NCBI RefSeq assembly: GCF_014472395.1
Contig: NZ_JACSZW010000003.1
Coordinates: forward strand, 124,001-188,000
Source of the DNA: Pedobacter sp. N36a
GTDB lineage: Bacteria > Bacteroidota > Bacteroidia > Sphingobacteriales > Sphingobacteriaceae
Reading direction: 5' to 3'
Length of the DNA: 64,000 nt
The notes under the pieces are model-generated. The model saw nothing but the letters and a program-made list of their open reading frames with translations. It was not told where the DNA came from and made no database searches. Shown in pieces: positions 16,870 through 25,400 of this stretch. A program made the translations under genes and the position numbers. The number at the start of each line of letters is the position of its first letter. Position 1 is the first letter of the stretch.

Positions 16870-16907
16870 TTTATCAAGTATTGGGCTAAATTATGATTAA
16901 TTTAAGA

Positions 16908-16915
16908 TACTTTTG
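16908..16915 (+). promoter_or_regulatory. -7 promoter box of the phosphopantetheinyl transferase/lipB unit
   Basis: TACTTTTG matches TAnnTTTG exactly. A TTG at 16881-16883 lies 24 bp upstream, somewhat far for a -33 box. The 5' leader would be about 15 nt. Confidence 0.5.
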
Positions 16916-16935
16916 CATAGTTTTCTAAAATAGAG

Positions 16936-17577
16936 ATGCCCGTAGTTTTTAATAAAAATATTGACGAGAATACCATACTTGCGGTATGGAAAATCGAAGA
17001 GACCGAAGAGCAGCTGCTTTCCGGCCTACAATTGAAACAGCATGAGCTGGATTTTATTTCCTCTTTAAGCAACGGGAAACGCCTGCTGCACTGGTTAAGT
17101 ACCCGTGTGCTGTTGAGAACCATGCTAAATACTTCTGAATACATTGATTGTCAGATGGATGAGCATGGGAAGCCCTTTCTACCCAACCTTGATTACCATA
17201 TCTCGCTGAGTCATTCTTATGATTATGCAGCAGTGATTATCGGTAAAAATAGGAAAGTTGGTGTAGATATCGAGTTGATCAAACATAAAATTAAAAGTAT
17301 CAGGCATAAGTTTCTTTCTGATATTGAGCTGGCTCAAAAGCAAATTGGTGATAATATCAATGGCCTGTATGTCTGCTGGTGTGCCAAAGAAGCCATCTAT
17401 AAATGGAATGGCAGAAAAGGCCTCGAGTTTAAGCAGGACATTTACATCAAACCTTTCAAATTAAAAAATGAAGGCAGTTTGAATGCCCTGGTGACACTTC
17501 CTGAAGGGATGAAAGAACTCACCGTGAATTACTTTAAAACTGCCGACGGCTATATGCTGGGTTATGTAGTCGCTTAA
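16936..17577 (+). CDS. 4'-phosphopantetheinyl transferase superfamily protein
   Basis: 213 residues, Sfp-like two-lobed length. Motifs: HISLSHSYDYAAV (88-100), VGVDIELI with Mg ligands D111 and E113, and WCAKEAIYKW with K151/E152. It transfers the phosphopantetheine arm of CoA to a carrier protein. It is followed after 10 bp by lipB, which consumes octanoyl-ACP, so co-expression of carrier-protein activation and lipoate synthesis makes sense. Whether it serves fatty-acid ACP or a secondary-metabolite carrier is open; no NRPS/PKS is nearby. Confidence 0.92.
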   Translation: MPVVFNKNIDENTILAVWKIEETEEQLLSGLQLKQHELDFISSLSNGKRLLHWLSTRVLLRTMLNTSEYIDCQMDEHGKPFLPNLDYHISLSHSYDYAAVIIGKNRKVGVDIELIKHKIKSIRHKFLSDIELAQKQIGDNINGLYVCWCAKEAIYKWNGRKGLEFKQDIYIKPFKLKNEGSLNALVTLPEGMKELTVNYFKTADGYMLGYVVA

Positions 17578-17587
17578 TTTTCAAAAG

Positions 17588-18283
17588 ATGAATAAGAAAG
17601 TAGCATTCATAGATTGGGGACTGACCGATTATCAGGAAGCCTGGGAAAAGCAAGAACAGATTTTTAAGGATACGATTGCGCTGAAAACCGAAAATCGGAA
17701 CAATGGTACGGAGCTGGAAACACCCAATTATCTCGTTTTTGTAGAGCATCCCCATGTGTACACACTTGGGAAAAGCGGACATCCGGAAAATCTATTGCTG
17801 GACGAGCAGGGACTGATAGAAAAAGAAGCTACTTATTATAAGATCAATCGTGGCGGCGACATTACCTACCACGGACCCGGTCAGATTGTAGGTTATCCAA
17901 TTCTAGACCTTGATAATTTTTTCACAGACATCCACCTTTACCTGCGCACACTGGAGGACGCCATCATGCTGACGCTAAAAGATTATGGGATTGAGTCAGG
18001 CAGATCGCCCGGCTTTACCGGTGTCTGGCTGGATGCAGATACGGATCAGGCGCGTAAAATATGTGCCATGGGCGTGAGGTGCAGCAGATGGGTCACCATG
18101 CATGGTTTCGCTTTCAATGTCAATGCAGACCTCAATTACTTTAAAAATATTGTTCCTTGTGGCATAGACGATAAAGATGTCACCTCCATGGAACGTGAAT
18201 TAGGACGTAAACTGGATATTGAAGAAGTTAAAGCAAAGCTAAAAGGACATATTGCCAATCTTTTTCAAATGGAGTTATTCTAA
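17588..18283 (+). CDS. lipB: Octanoyltransferase LipB
   Basis: 231 residues. It has the family segments VEHPHVYTLGKSG, NRGGDITYHGPGQIVGYPILDL, catalytic Lys157 in ARKICAMGVR, MHGFAFNVN and the catalytic Cys191 in VPCGI. It moves octanoyl from octanoyl-ACP to the lipoyl domains of 2-oxoacid dehydrogenases and GcvH. The gene starts 10 bp after the phosphopantetheinyl transferase gene. A linker of about 30 residues near 30-45 (KDTIALKTENRNNGTELE) is longer than in enterobacterial LipB. No lipA lies in the window. Confidence 0.96.
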   Translation: MNKKVAFIDWGLTDYQEAWEKQEQIFKDTIALKTENRNNGTELETPNYLVFVEHPHVYTLGKSGHPENLLLDEQGLIEKEATYYKINRGGDITYHGPGQIVGYPILDLDNFFTDIHLYLRTLEDAIMLTLKDYGIESGRSPGFTGVWLDADTDQARKICAMGVRCSRWVTMHGFAFNVNADLNYFKNIVPCGIDDKDVTSMERELGRKLDIEEVKAKLKGHIANLFQMELF

Positions 18284-18446
18284 TCTTCTTATCGTTAATT
18301 ATAATGATTTCTTGGTTTTTTTACGTTAAATATTGAATAACGAATTGAAGTGCTTTATCTGATCACCGGCACGATCATTCTGTTGAACTACGGTTATAAA
18401 ATGTTTAAGGGACATCTTCATACCTAGGCTTTCCGTATATCTATTT

Positions 18447-19136
18447 ATGAAATCCTTTCTGTTATCTCTATCATTATTGGTATTATTGGCTTGCGAAAAA
18501 AATAATGCGAAAACCATGATTCCTGCAGATACCCTGACTTATTTAGCCATTGGCGATTCTTATACCATTGGAGAAGCTGTTCCGCTGTCAGGCAGTTTCC
18601 CCCATCAGCTGACCAAATTGTTAAAAGTCAAAGGGCTTGATGTGGGGATGCCAAAGATCATTGCCAAAACAGGCTGGACCAGTTCCGAACTGCAGCAAGG
18701 TATTAAAACGGCGGCAGTACAACAAAAATTTGGCCTCGTTACCCTCCTGATAGGGGTAAATAACCAATACCGGGGGGAGTCGAAAGCAGTCTACCGTAAA
18801 GAGTTTAAGGAGTTGCTGGAAACTGCCATCGCATTTTCGGGAGGGCAGAAAGCCCATGTATTTGTCGTCTCTATTCCAGACTGGGGAGCGACGCCTTACG
18901 GGCAGCAAAGCGGAAGAGATATTTCAGCTATTGCTACAGATATTGATGCTTTTAATGCGATCAATAAGGAAGAAACACTGGCTCATGGCATCAGTTATAC
19001 AGATATTACAGCGGCTTCACGTTTGGCTGCATCAGATGGAGCCTTAGTCGCCTCGGATGGATTGCATCCTTCAGAGAAAATGTACTTAGATTGGGCGGTT
19101 CTGCTGGAACCAAAAGTATTAAAGGGCTTAAAATAA
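18447..19136 (+). CDS. SGNH/GDSL-type hydrolase lipoprotein
   Basis: 229 residues. Lipoprotein signal peptide with Cys16 (LLVLLAC). SGNH blocks: block I AIGDSYTIG with Ser38, block III GVNNQYRG, block V SDGLHPS with D204 and H207. It likely deacylates or de-esterifies a lipid, sugar or peptidoglycan substrate in the periplasm. It follows lipB by 163 bp with no clear terminator, so it may have its own promoter. Its end carries one arm of an inverted repeat shared with the convergent sdaA. Confidence 0.9.
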   Translation: MKSFLLSLSLLVLLACEKNNAKTMIPADTLTYLAIGDSYTIGEAVPLSGSFPHQLTKLLKVKGLDVGMPKIIAKTGWTSSELQQGIKTAAVQQKFGLVTLLIGVNNQYRGESKAVYRKEFKELLETAIAFSGGQKAHVFVVSIPDWGATPYGQQSGRDISAIATDIDAFNAINKEETLAHGISYTDITAASRLAASDGALVASDGLHPSEKMYLDWAVLLEPKVLKGLK

Positions 19137-19153
19137 ATTAAACCCTTTAATAC
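19116..19153. terminator. Bidirectional terminator-like hairpin between the GDSL gene and sdaA
   Basis: Perfect 11-bp arms (GTATTAAAGGG / CCCTTTAATAC) around a 16-base AT-rich loop, covering the stop of the GDSL gene and facing the convergent sdaA end. The loop is long and there is no U-tract on either side, so the call is tentative. Confidence 0.4.
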
Positions 19154-19159
19154 CGCTGA

Positions 19160-20587
19160 TTAACATTCCGGTAAACTGATCGGGATGTTGGTGGCCAGTC
19201 CACCGTCTGAGGTTTCTTTATATTTGGAGTTCATATCCAATGCAGTTTCCCACATGGTATTCACTACGGCATCTAAACTTACTTTTGCTTTATCAGGATT
19301 ACTCTGTAGGGCCAGTTGACTTGCAGTAATGGCTTTAATTGCACCCATCGTATTTCTTTCAATACATGGAATTTGTACCAGGCCTCCAATAGGATCGCAG
19401 GTTAAGCCTAAATGGTGTTCCATCGCGATCTCTGCGGCCATTAAAACCTGGCGCTGAGAACCACCTAAACACTCTGTCAATGCTGCTGCGGCCATTGCAG
19501 AAGAAACGCCGATTTCTGCCTGACAGCCACCCATTGCGGCTGAAATAGTCGCTCCCTTTTTGAAAATACTGCCTATTTCCGAAGCACAGGCAATAAACTG
19601 CGTGATTTTTTCATCCGTATAGCCATCGCAGAAAGCAATATAATATTGTAAAACTGCTGGGATGACACCTGCTGCACCATTGGTTGGTGCGGTAACTACG
19701 CGGCCAAAAGAAGCATTTTCTTCATTTACTGCCAGCGCAAAGCAGCTCACCCAATCCAGAATGTAATTGAATCCATTGCCGCCATCTTTAATGGCTGCTA
19801 TCCAGCTTTCATAATTGGTATAAGTATGATTTCCTACCAATCGCTTGTTCAAGGCACAAGCCCTTCTGGCAACATTCAGTCCGCCGGGTAAGAAACCTGC
19901 AGTATGACAGCCTCTGTAGGTACAGTCTTTCATGACATTGAAGTGCTGCATGATGCCTTTTCTGGTTTCCACTTCGGAACGCCAGGCTAGTTCATTTTCC
20001 ATCACCACTTCTGATACTTTCAATCCTGTAGTCAGGCACCAGTGTAAAAGATCTGCCGCTTTCTCTACCGGAAATGGCAGGTCTACCTGTTCTTTATCAC
20101 TGCCACTTTCTCCTTCTTTCACCACAAAACCTCCACCTACAGAATAATAGGTTTCAGAAATGGCTTTTCCAGTATTTAAGAAAGCTTGAAAAGTAACTGC
20201 ATTGGGATGGAAGGGAAGGCTTTCAAAGAAAAGAAAAACCAGGTCTTCCTCGTAATTGAAAGTGATATCTTTTTCTCCGTTTAAGTTCAATACTTTGTAA
20301 GTTTTGATCTCTTCTATGGTAGAATCAATGGAATTCACATCAAAGGTGACCGGATCTGCACCAATTAATCCCAATAGGATGGCCACATCTGTTCCGTGTC
20401 CCTTTCCTGTTTTGGCCAGGGAGCCATATAATAGAATCTTCACCTGCTCTACTTGTTCCAGCAGGTCTTGCTGTTTTAATAATGCAGTAAATTGCTGAGC
20501 CGCCCGCCATGGACCTAAGGTATGTGAGCTGGATGGCCCAACACCTATCTTAAAAATATCAAAAACTGAGATCTGTTCCCTTTGCAT
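19160..20587 (-). CDS. sdaA: L-serine ammonia-lyase (single-chain, Fe-S)
   Basis: 475 residues, single-chain layout with the beta domain ([27 protein letters not shown]) at the N-terminus and the alpha domain at the C-terminus. The iron-sulfur cysteines fall in the alpha part ([27 protein letters not shown]). It deaminates L-serine to pyruvate and ammonia. A perfect -7 box ends five bases before the ATG, so the message may be leaderless. The mgtC-like gene lies 79 bp upstream on the same strand. Confidence 0.95.
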   Translation of the reverse strand: MQREQISVFDIFKIGVGPSSSHTLGPWRAAQQFTALLKQQDLLEQVEQVKILLYGSLAKTGKGHGTDVAILLGLIGADPVTFDVNSIDSTIEEIKTYKVLNLNGEKDITFNYEEDLVFLFFESLPFHPNAVTFQAFLNTGKAISETYYSVGGGFVVKEGESGSDKEQVDLPFPVEKAADLLHWCLTTGLKVSEVVMENELAWRSEVETRKGIMQHFNVMKDCTYRGCHTAGFLPGGLNVARRACALNKRLVGNHTYTNYESWIAAIKDGGNGFNYILDWVSCFALAVNEENASFGRVVTAPTNGAAGVIPAVLQYYIAFCDGYTDEKITQFIACASEIGSIFKKGATISAAMGGCQAEIGVSSAMAAAALTECLGGSQRQVLMAAEIAMEHHLGLTCDPIGGLVQIPCIERNTMGAIKAITASQLALQSNPDKAKVSLDAVVNTMWETALDMNSKYKETSDGGLATNIPISLPEC

Positions 20588-20591
20588 ATTA

Positions 20592-20599
20592 CAAAGCTA
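20592..20599 (-). promoter_or_regulatory. -7 promoter box of sdaA
   Basis: Minus-strand TAGCTTTG is an exact TAnnTTTG match and ends 5 bp before the sdaA ATG, which predicts a nearly leaderless mRNA. No good -33 TTG was seen. Confidence 0.45.
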
Positions 20600-20666
20600 A
20601 GATAGTTCCGGGACATTTTCAGCTATTAATGGACTGCAAGCCGATTTTATGTGCAGGCTAAGGGGC

Positions 20667-21323
20667 TTAAAAATCAAAGGCAATGATCTTTTTGTCCTTT
20701 AGCATCCGGTCTACAAAATGTTTGTGGTTTTTGGGACTTCCGATAGCCACCCAGGTGCCACTGATGGTACCATTAGCCATTTCCTGTTTCCCTCTGGTTA
20801 GTCTTAGACCTGAACCTCTAAGGTCTTCTTCGTATTTTTCCAGACTTTCATCTTCATATTTTTTGACGATGCGGTACACCCGTTTGGTAAAGCGCTGTTC
20901 TACCATTTCCTCCAGATAGGGGAAGACGAGCAGGGCGGTAAGTACAATCACCGTCACTCCGGTCGCTTGCTCATAATAGCCGGCACCAGTGGCCATGCCA
21001 ATCGCGGCAACAATCCAGATCACACAGGCGGTAGTCAGGCCTTTTACCTGGTTCTCTTCTTTAAAGATGACGCCAGCGCCTAGAAAACCAATTCCGGTTA
21101 CAATGTTAGAAGCAATGCGGTCATGACTGCTGATTCCGATTTTTATCGATAAAATGGTGAATAGGGTAGAACCTAATCCGATCATGATCATCGTTTTTAA
21201 TCCGGCTTGCTTACTTCGGAGCTCTCGTTCTGCTCCAATCAGACCACACAAAAGTGTAGCCAGTAAGAACTTGTTTACTTCCGTTTGCGTCAGAAAATGA
21301 CTGTTTTCTAAAATGTTATTCAT
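20667..21323 (-). CDS. MgtC/SapB family membrane protein
   Basis: 218 residues. Four or five hydrophobic helices fill residues 15-135, with the family signatures LLCGLIGAERELRSKQAGLKT and GIGFLGAGVIFKE, followed by a soluble C-terminal domain (about 140-218). MgtC relatives inhibit the F1Fo ATP synthase in some pathogens and are linked to magnesium limitation; in free-living bacteria the role is unsettled. It sits 51 bp downstream of the PorP-type gene. Confidence 0.9.
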   Translation of the reverse strand: MNNILENSHFLTQTEVNKFLLATLLCGLIGAERELRSKQAGLKTMIMIGLGSTLFTILSIKIGISSHDRIASNIVTGIGFLGAGVIFKEENQVKGLTTACVIWIVAAIGMATGAGYYEQATGVTVIVLTALLVFPYLEEMVEQRFTKRVYRIVKKYEDESLEKYEEDLRGSGLRLTRGKQEMANGTISGTWVAIGSPKNHKHFVDRMLKDKKIIAFDF

Positions 21324-21374
21324 AGCTTATTCGTTAGCTAAAGATAACAAAGAATTTCCTGAAAGTAGAAGTGA

Positions 21375-22403
21375 TTAGTAGAAGTCGTAACAACGTAATC
21401 CATTAAATTTATTGTAGCTCGAACTGTTGGGGAAATACTTCTCATAACCAATGCTTGCTTCAGTTGTTCCATTGGTATTGGTGTAATTGATGCGGGAGGT
21501 GGTGGCATCATGACTGATCCCGAACCTCAATTTTTCCCCATTTTTATTGCCTTTAAAAAGATCAAATAGGAGCGAAAGTACAATTGCATCCGGGCCGCTC
21601 TGTGAGCTACTGCGGTACCAGAGTCCGGTACTGAGACTTTTGTATTTAAACTGTGCGCCAGCACTCATGGAGCTGGATTTCTCCTGTTTGTAATAAACAA
21701 CTGAAGGGATCAGAAAGGGGCCGTCATCATCGCCATAGCCACTATATGGATGGAGGGAAATTCGATAATTGGCATTAGCAGTGAAGCGCATGGGTAATTT
21801 TGCGACAGTTCCGGTAAAGGATTCATCGGGTTTATTCAAGTGATGAATGCCTAGTCCAATCATGAAATTATGAACAACAATATTTGTACCTGCTGCGGCA
21901 TCAAAGAAGATCTTATTGTCGATGTCTGGTGGTTGAGCTGAAGAAACACTTCCAGGAATATAGCCCAATCTCCGGTCTATCTGATCGGAGAATACCAGTT
22001 TATTCCAGTCGATTTGGCGGTTGGTGAAACCTGCCTGTATGCCAAAGGAAACCACAAAATCATCACTCCCCACACTGTAAGAGTAGGTCAGGGCCGCATT
22101 GTTTTTAACCAGATAGGCGGTGCCTTCGCTGCTGCGGTTAAATAGCAGGCCCACTCCTCCTGCAAAACTTGGAATGTTAAGGTCTGCCGAGGCCGATATA
22201 TAAGATAAATCGCCACTGAGTCCTGACCATTGATTTCTATAAATCAGGTTCAAGCGGATATCTCCTTCAAATTGTCCCGTTAAGGCGGGATTCAGGTAAA
22301 CCGGAGCATTGAAAAACTGGGAGTAAATATGGTCTTGTGCCTGGAGGTGTAAACTTGTTCCCATTATCAGGAAGGCCATTGTAAATTGCTTTCTTATCCT
22401 CAT
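21375..22403 (-). CDS. PorP/SprF family T9SS-associated outer-membrane protein
   Basis: 342 residues with signal peptide (ends LQAQ). It begins with the family motif HIYSQFFNAPVYLNPALTGQFEGDIRLNLIYRNQWSG and then a 14-16 strand barrel. Members are paired with single large T9SS cargo proteins and hold them on the surface. The start is 2 bp behind the stop of the giant PKD gene, so the two form one unit in which the cargo is made first. The C-terminus ends LRCYDFY. Confidence 0.93.
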   Translation of the reverse strand: MRIRKQFTMAFLIMGTSLHLQAQDHIYSQFFNAPVYLNPALTGQFEGDIRLNLIYRNQWSGLSGDLSYISASADLNIPSFAGGVGLLFNRSSEGTAYLVKNNAALTYSYSVGSDDFVVSFGIQAGFTNRQIDWNKLVFSDQIDRRLGYIPGSVSSAQPPDIDNKIFFDAAAGTNIVVHNFMIGLGIHHLNKPDESFTGTVAKLPMRFTANANYRISLHPYSGYGDDDGPFLIPSVVYYKQEKSSSMSAGAQFKYKSLSTGLWYRSSSQSGPDAIVLSLLFDLFKGNKNGEKLRFGISHDATTSRINYTNTNGTTEASIGYEKYFPNSSSYNKFNGLRCYDFY

Positions 22404-22405
22404 GG

Positions 22406-25400
22406 TTATCTGATTAAATGTATTGCTCCTGTGCGTTTTGGCACAGACTTATCGTAAGTCATCCCTTTCCATTCTGTCCCGTTGACCATCTTCACATCTA
22501 TTTTCCAAAAGTATACTCCTTGAGGCGCCGGATTGCCTTTGTAATTGCCATCCCAACCTTCTGCCGGTCTGCCTTCGTCTAATTTGGTGGTTTCCCACAA
22601 TAGCTCGCCCCATTTGTTGAAAACACTGAATTTCCAGGTGGCAATGCCCGATCCTTTAGCAATAAAGGTTCTCAATTCTGGATATTCACTGCCAGGAATA
22701 AAGGAATTCGGTACAAAAAGGTACCCTGGAACACCTTTTATAGTGACGTGTTTAAAGGTGCTGGTAGAGCAACCTTGCTGATTGAAGGTAGTTAAGGTTA
22801 CTTTATAGGTCCCTGTGTCTGGATAGGTATGGATTGGATGTTGTTTCGCAGATGTTGTTCCATCTCCAAAGTCCCAGGCCCAGATGGTAGGGCTGTTCGT
22901 ACTCTCATCTTCAAAACTGAAGGTGTAGTTGGGAATACTGATTAGGGTAGAAGGATTGACGTTAAAGGCCGCTTTTGGAGGTGGAACAATATGGATGTAT
23001 TGATTTCTAATCACCGATATGCTACAGCCCAGCGTGTTGGTTGCGGTTAGTGTTACTGTATAATATTCCTGGTCTCCATTGTAAATATGGTTTGGCTCAA
23101 ATTCGTTGGAAGTGGTTCCATCACCAAAGTCCCATACATAGCTAAAGCCATTTTGGGTGGTGTTTCTAAATTGAACGGCAAGTCCGGCACAACCCAGGGT
23201 TTGATCTGCATTGAAAGCAGCAAGTGGTTGTTCCAATACTTCAACTTCCTCTATTTCGGTAATTTCAGAGCAATTGTTAAAGGCTGTCATGGTGATGGTA
23301 TACTTACCTGGTTTGGTAAATATGTGTTGCACCCTTCCAGGTTCAGTGGTGTTCATGGTGCCACCATCTCCAAAGTCGAACGTAAAATGCGTTGCCCCGA
23401 TAGAGTTATTGTCGAAGTTTACCGTTAATGGTGCACATCCTTTTTTCTCATTGGCATCTACCACCAGTTCAGGGGTGATGTTTTGTGGAGAAACCTGAAT
23501 GTTATAAGTTTTTGTATGTGTTCCACAACCGTTTACTGCTGTCATCGTGACCGTGAAAACTTTGGTGATGGTGGTGTTATAAGTATGGCTTACCGGGAGT
23601 TTGTCCGATCTTGTAATTGGATCGCTTCCGTCGCCAAAATCATAGGTATAGGTGTTTGTTCCTCCCGGAGAGGTATTTGTAAAATTAACCAGCATTGGCG
23701 AACATCCTACTGTTTTACTTGGAGAGAATACAGCAATAGGTGTGGCTTTAACCAATAGGGTTGAGGTATAAGTATTACTACCACATGGTGTAGTAGAAGT
23801 GAGGGTAATGGTATAGGTGATGTCTTTTCCAGTCGGGTCTGGATTGAAATTTACGGGAGCAGGATTTGCCTCGGTAGAGGTTTGTCCATTTCCAAAGTCC
23901 CATAAAAAGGTGGCGCCAGCACTTTGAACCGAAGCGTTGACAAACCTTACCGTCATTGGGCCACAAATTTCGGTATCACTTTGGGTAAAGGAGGCCGGAA
24001 CCGCTGGCCTGGTATTGAAAACACGGATGAATTCAGCGGAATTACAGCCTACTTTTGACGTAACAACTAATTTTATGGTGATAGATTGGTCGTTTCCATT
24101 AATGGTGTAATCTTTGAAAATGGGGCCGGTATGGTAGGGTACATCATTGATAAACCAGGTATAGGTATCATTGACAAGTGGGTGTTCGATTGCCTTTATA
24201 TTGTCTGAATTAATTAAGAAAGGAGCGCAACCAGTCTGATTGGTAAAGGTAAATAAGGCGGTTGCATCTGGTTTAACGGTAATCGTAACCAGAGCGCTGA
24301 TGCTTCTTTGAGCGCCATCGCAGATCGTTGTATAGACGATACGGCGATAGGCAGTGGTGGCAGTTAATACAGGAGGCTGGTAATTTATGCCAAAAGAATT
24401 GACATCTGTCCAGGTGGTTCCTCCGTCTGTACTAGACTGCCAAATGTAAAAGAAATTGCCATCAGCACCTTCTGGCGTTGTTCCCGTGATTAAAGTAGGA
24501 GCAGTATTATTGCAAATGCTCTGGTCTGGAGAAATCTCATTGTTGCTGATTCGATCTTGAACAATAATTTCAGTCTCGTTACTGGTTTTCGTACAGGAAC
24601 CGCTGTTCACAATTCTTCTGAAGCTGATGCTTGCCTGAAGTACTAACTGAAGGTTTTGACCCGTTTGGTTAGGGATAGTTGTCCAGGAGCCAGTAGGCGT
24701 TTTACTTTCCCAGATATAGGTGTAAATGCCATTTCCGTCAGTAGGAAGACTTCCTTCGATATTCACCGTCTGATCATAACAAATGACTGGTCTTGGATTA
24801 CTGATGTATTGGTCAATTGGTTTCAGACTTTTGATGATGACGAGATCCTCTGTTGGATCACAAGGCGCATTACCGGTGATCGTCCATTTAAATACATAGG
24901 TTCCTCCTATTTGAAGTTCAGTTACAATGGTTTCTGGATCTGTAGCATTTGCAAAGACTGGTGCTGCCGGACCAGTAACGTATTCCCAACGGCCAGAATC
25001 TCCATTAACAGGTTGATTTGCTTTCAGGCTAGCGCTGGTTGCTTCGCACAATTCCTGATCCGGACCAGCGTTAGCTAAAGTGGTTGGCGGAGCAACATAA
25101 ATGGTGATGATGTTGGTGTTTAATTCTGCGCAACTTCCGTTTTTAACGACTGCATAATATTGGGTCGTTGTGGTCAGGTTATTATAAGTTAAATTGGCAG
25201 TGGTATTGTTTCCAGTAGCAGTCTGCCAGGTTGAGCCATTGTCAATAGAGCTTTTCCACTCGAGAATTGAACCGGTATTTCCAGTCAAGTTAATTCGACC
25301 GGTATTGGTTCCTGAACAAACTGTGGTCCCTCCATTTATCATTCCTGCAACAGTTGGCTCATTCACATGGATAGTTACCAAGTCTGAAGATTCAACACAG

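Noticed and set aside
18041-18180. Apparent loss of the catalytic Cys in LipB (MHG segment has no Cys)
   Set aside because: The catalytic Cys of LipB is in the PCGI motif, present here as Cys191; Lys157 is also present.
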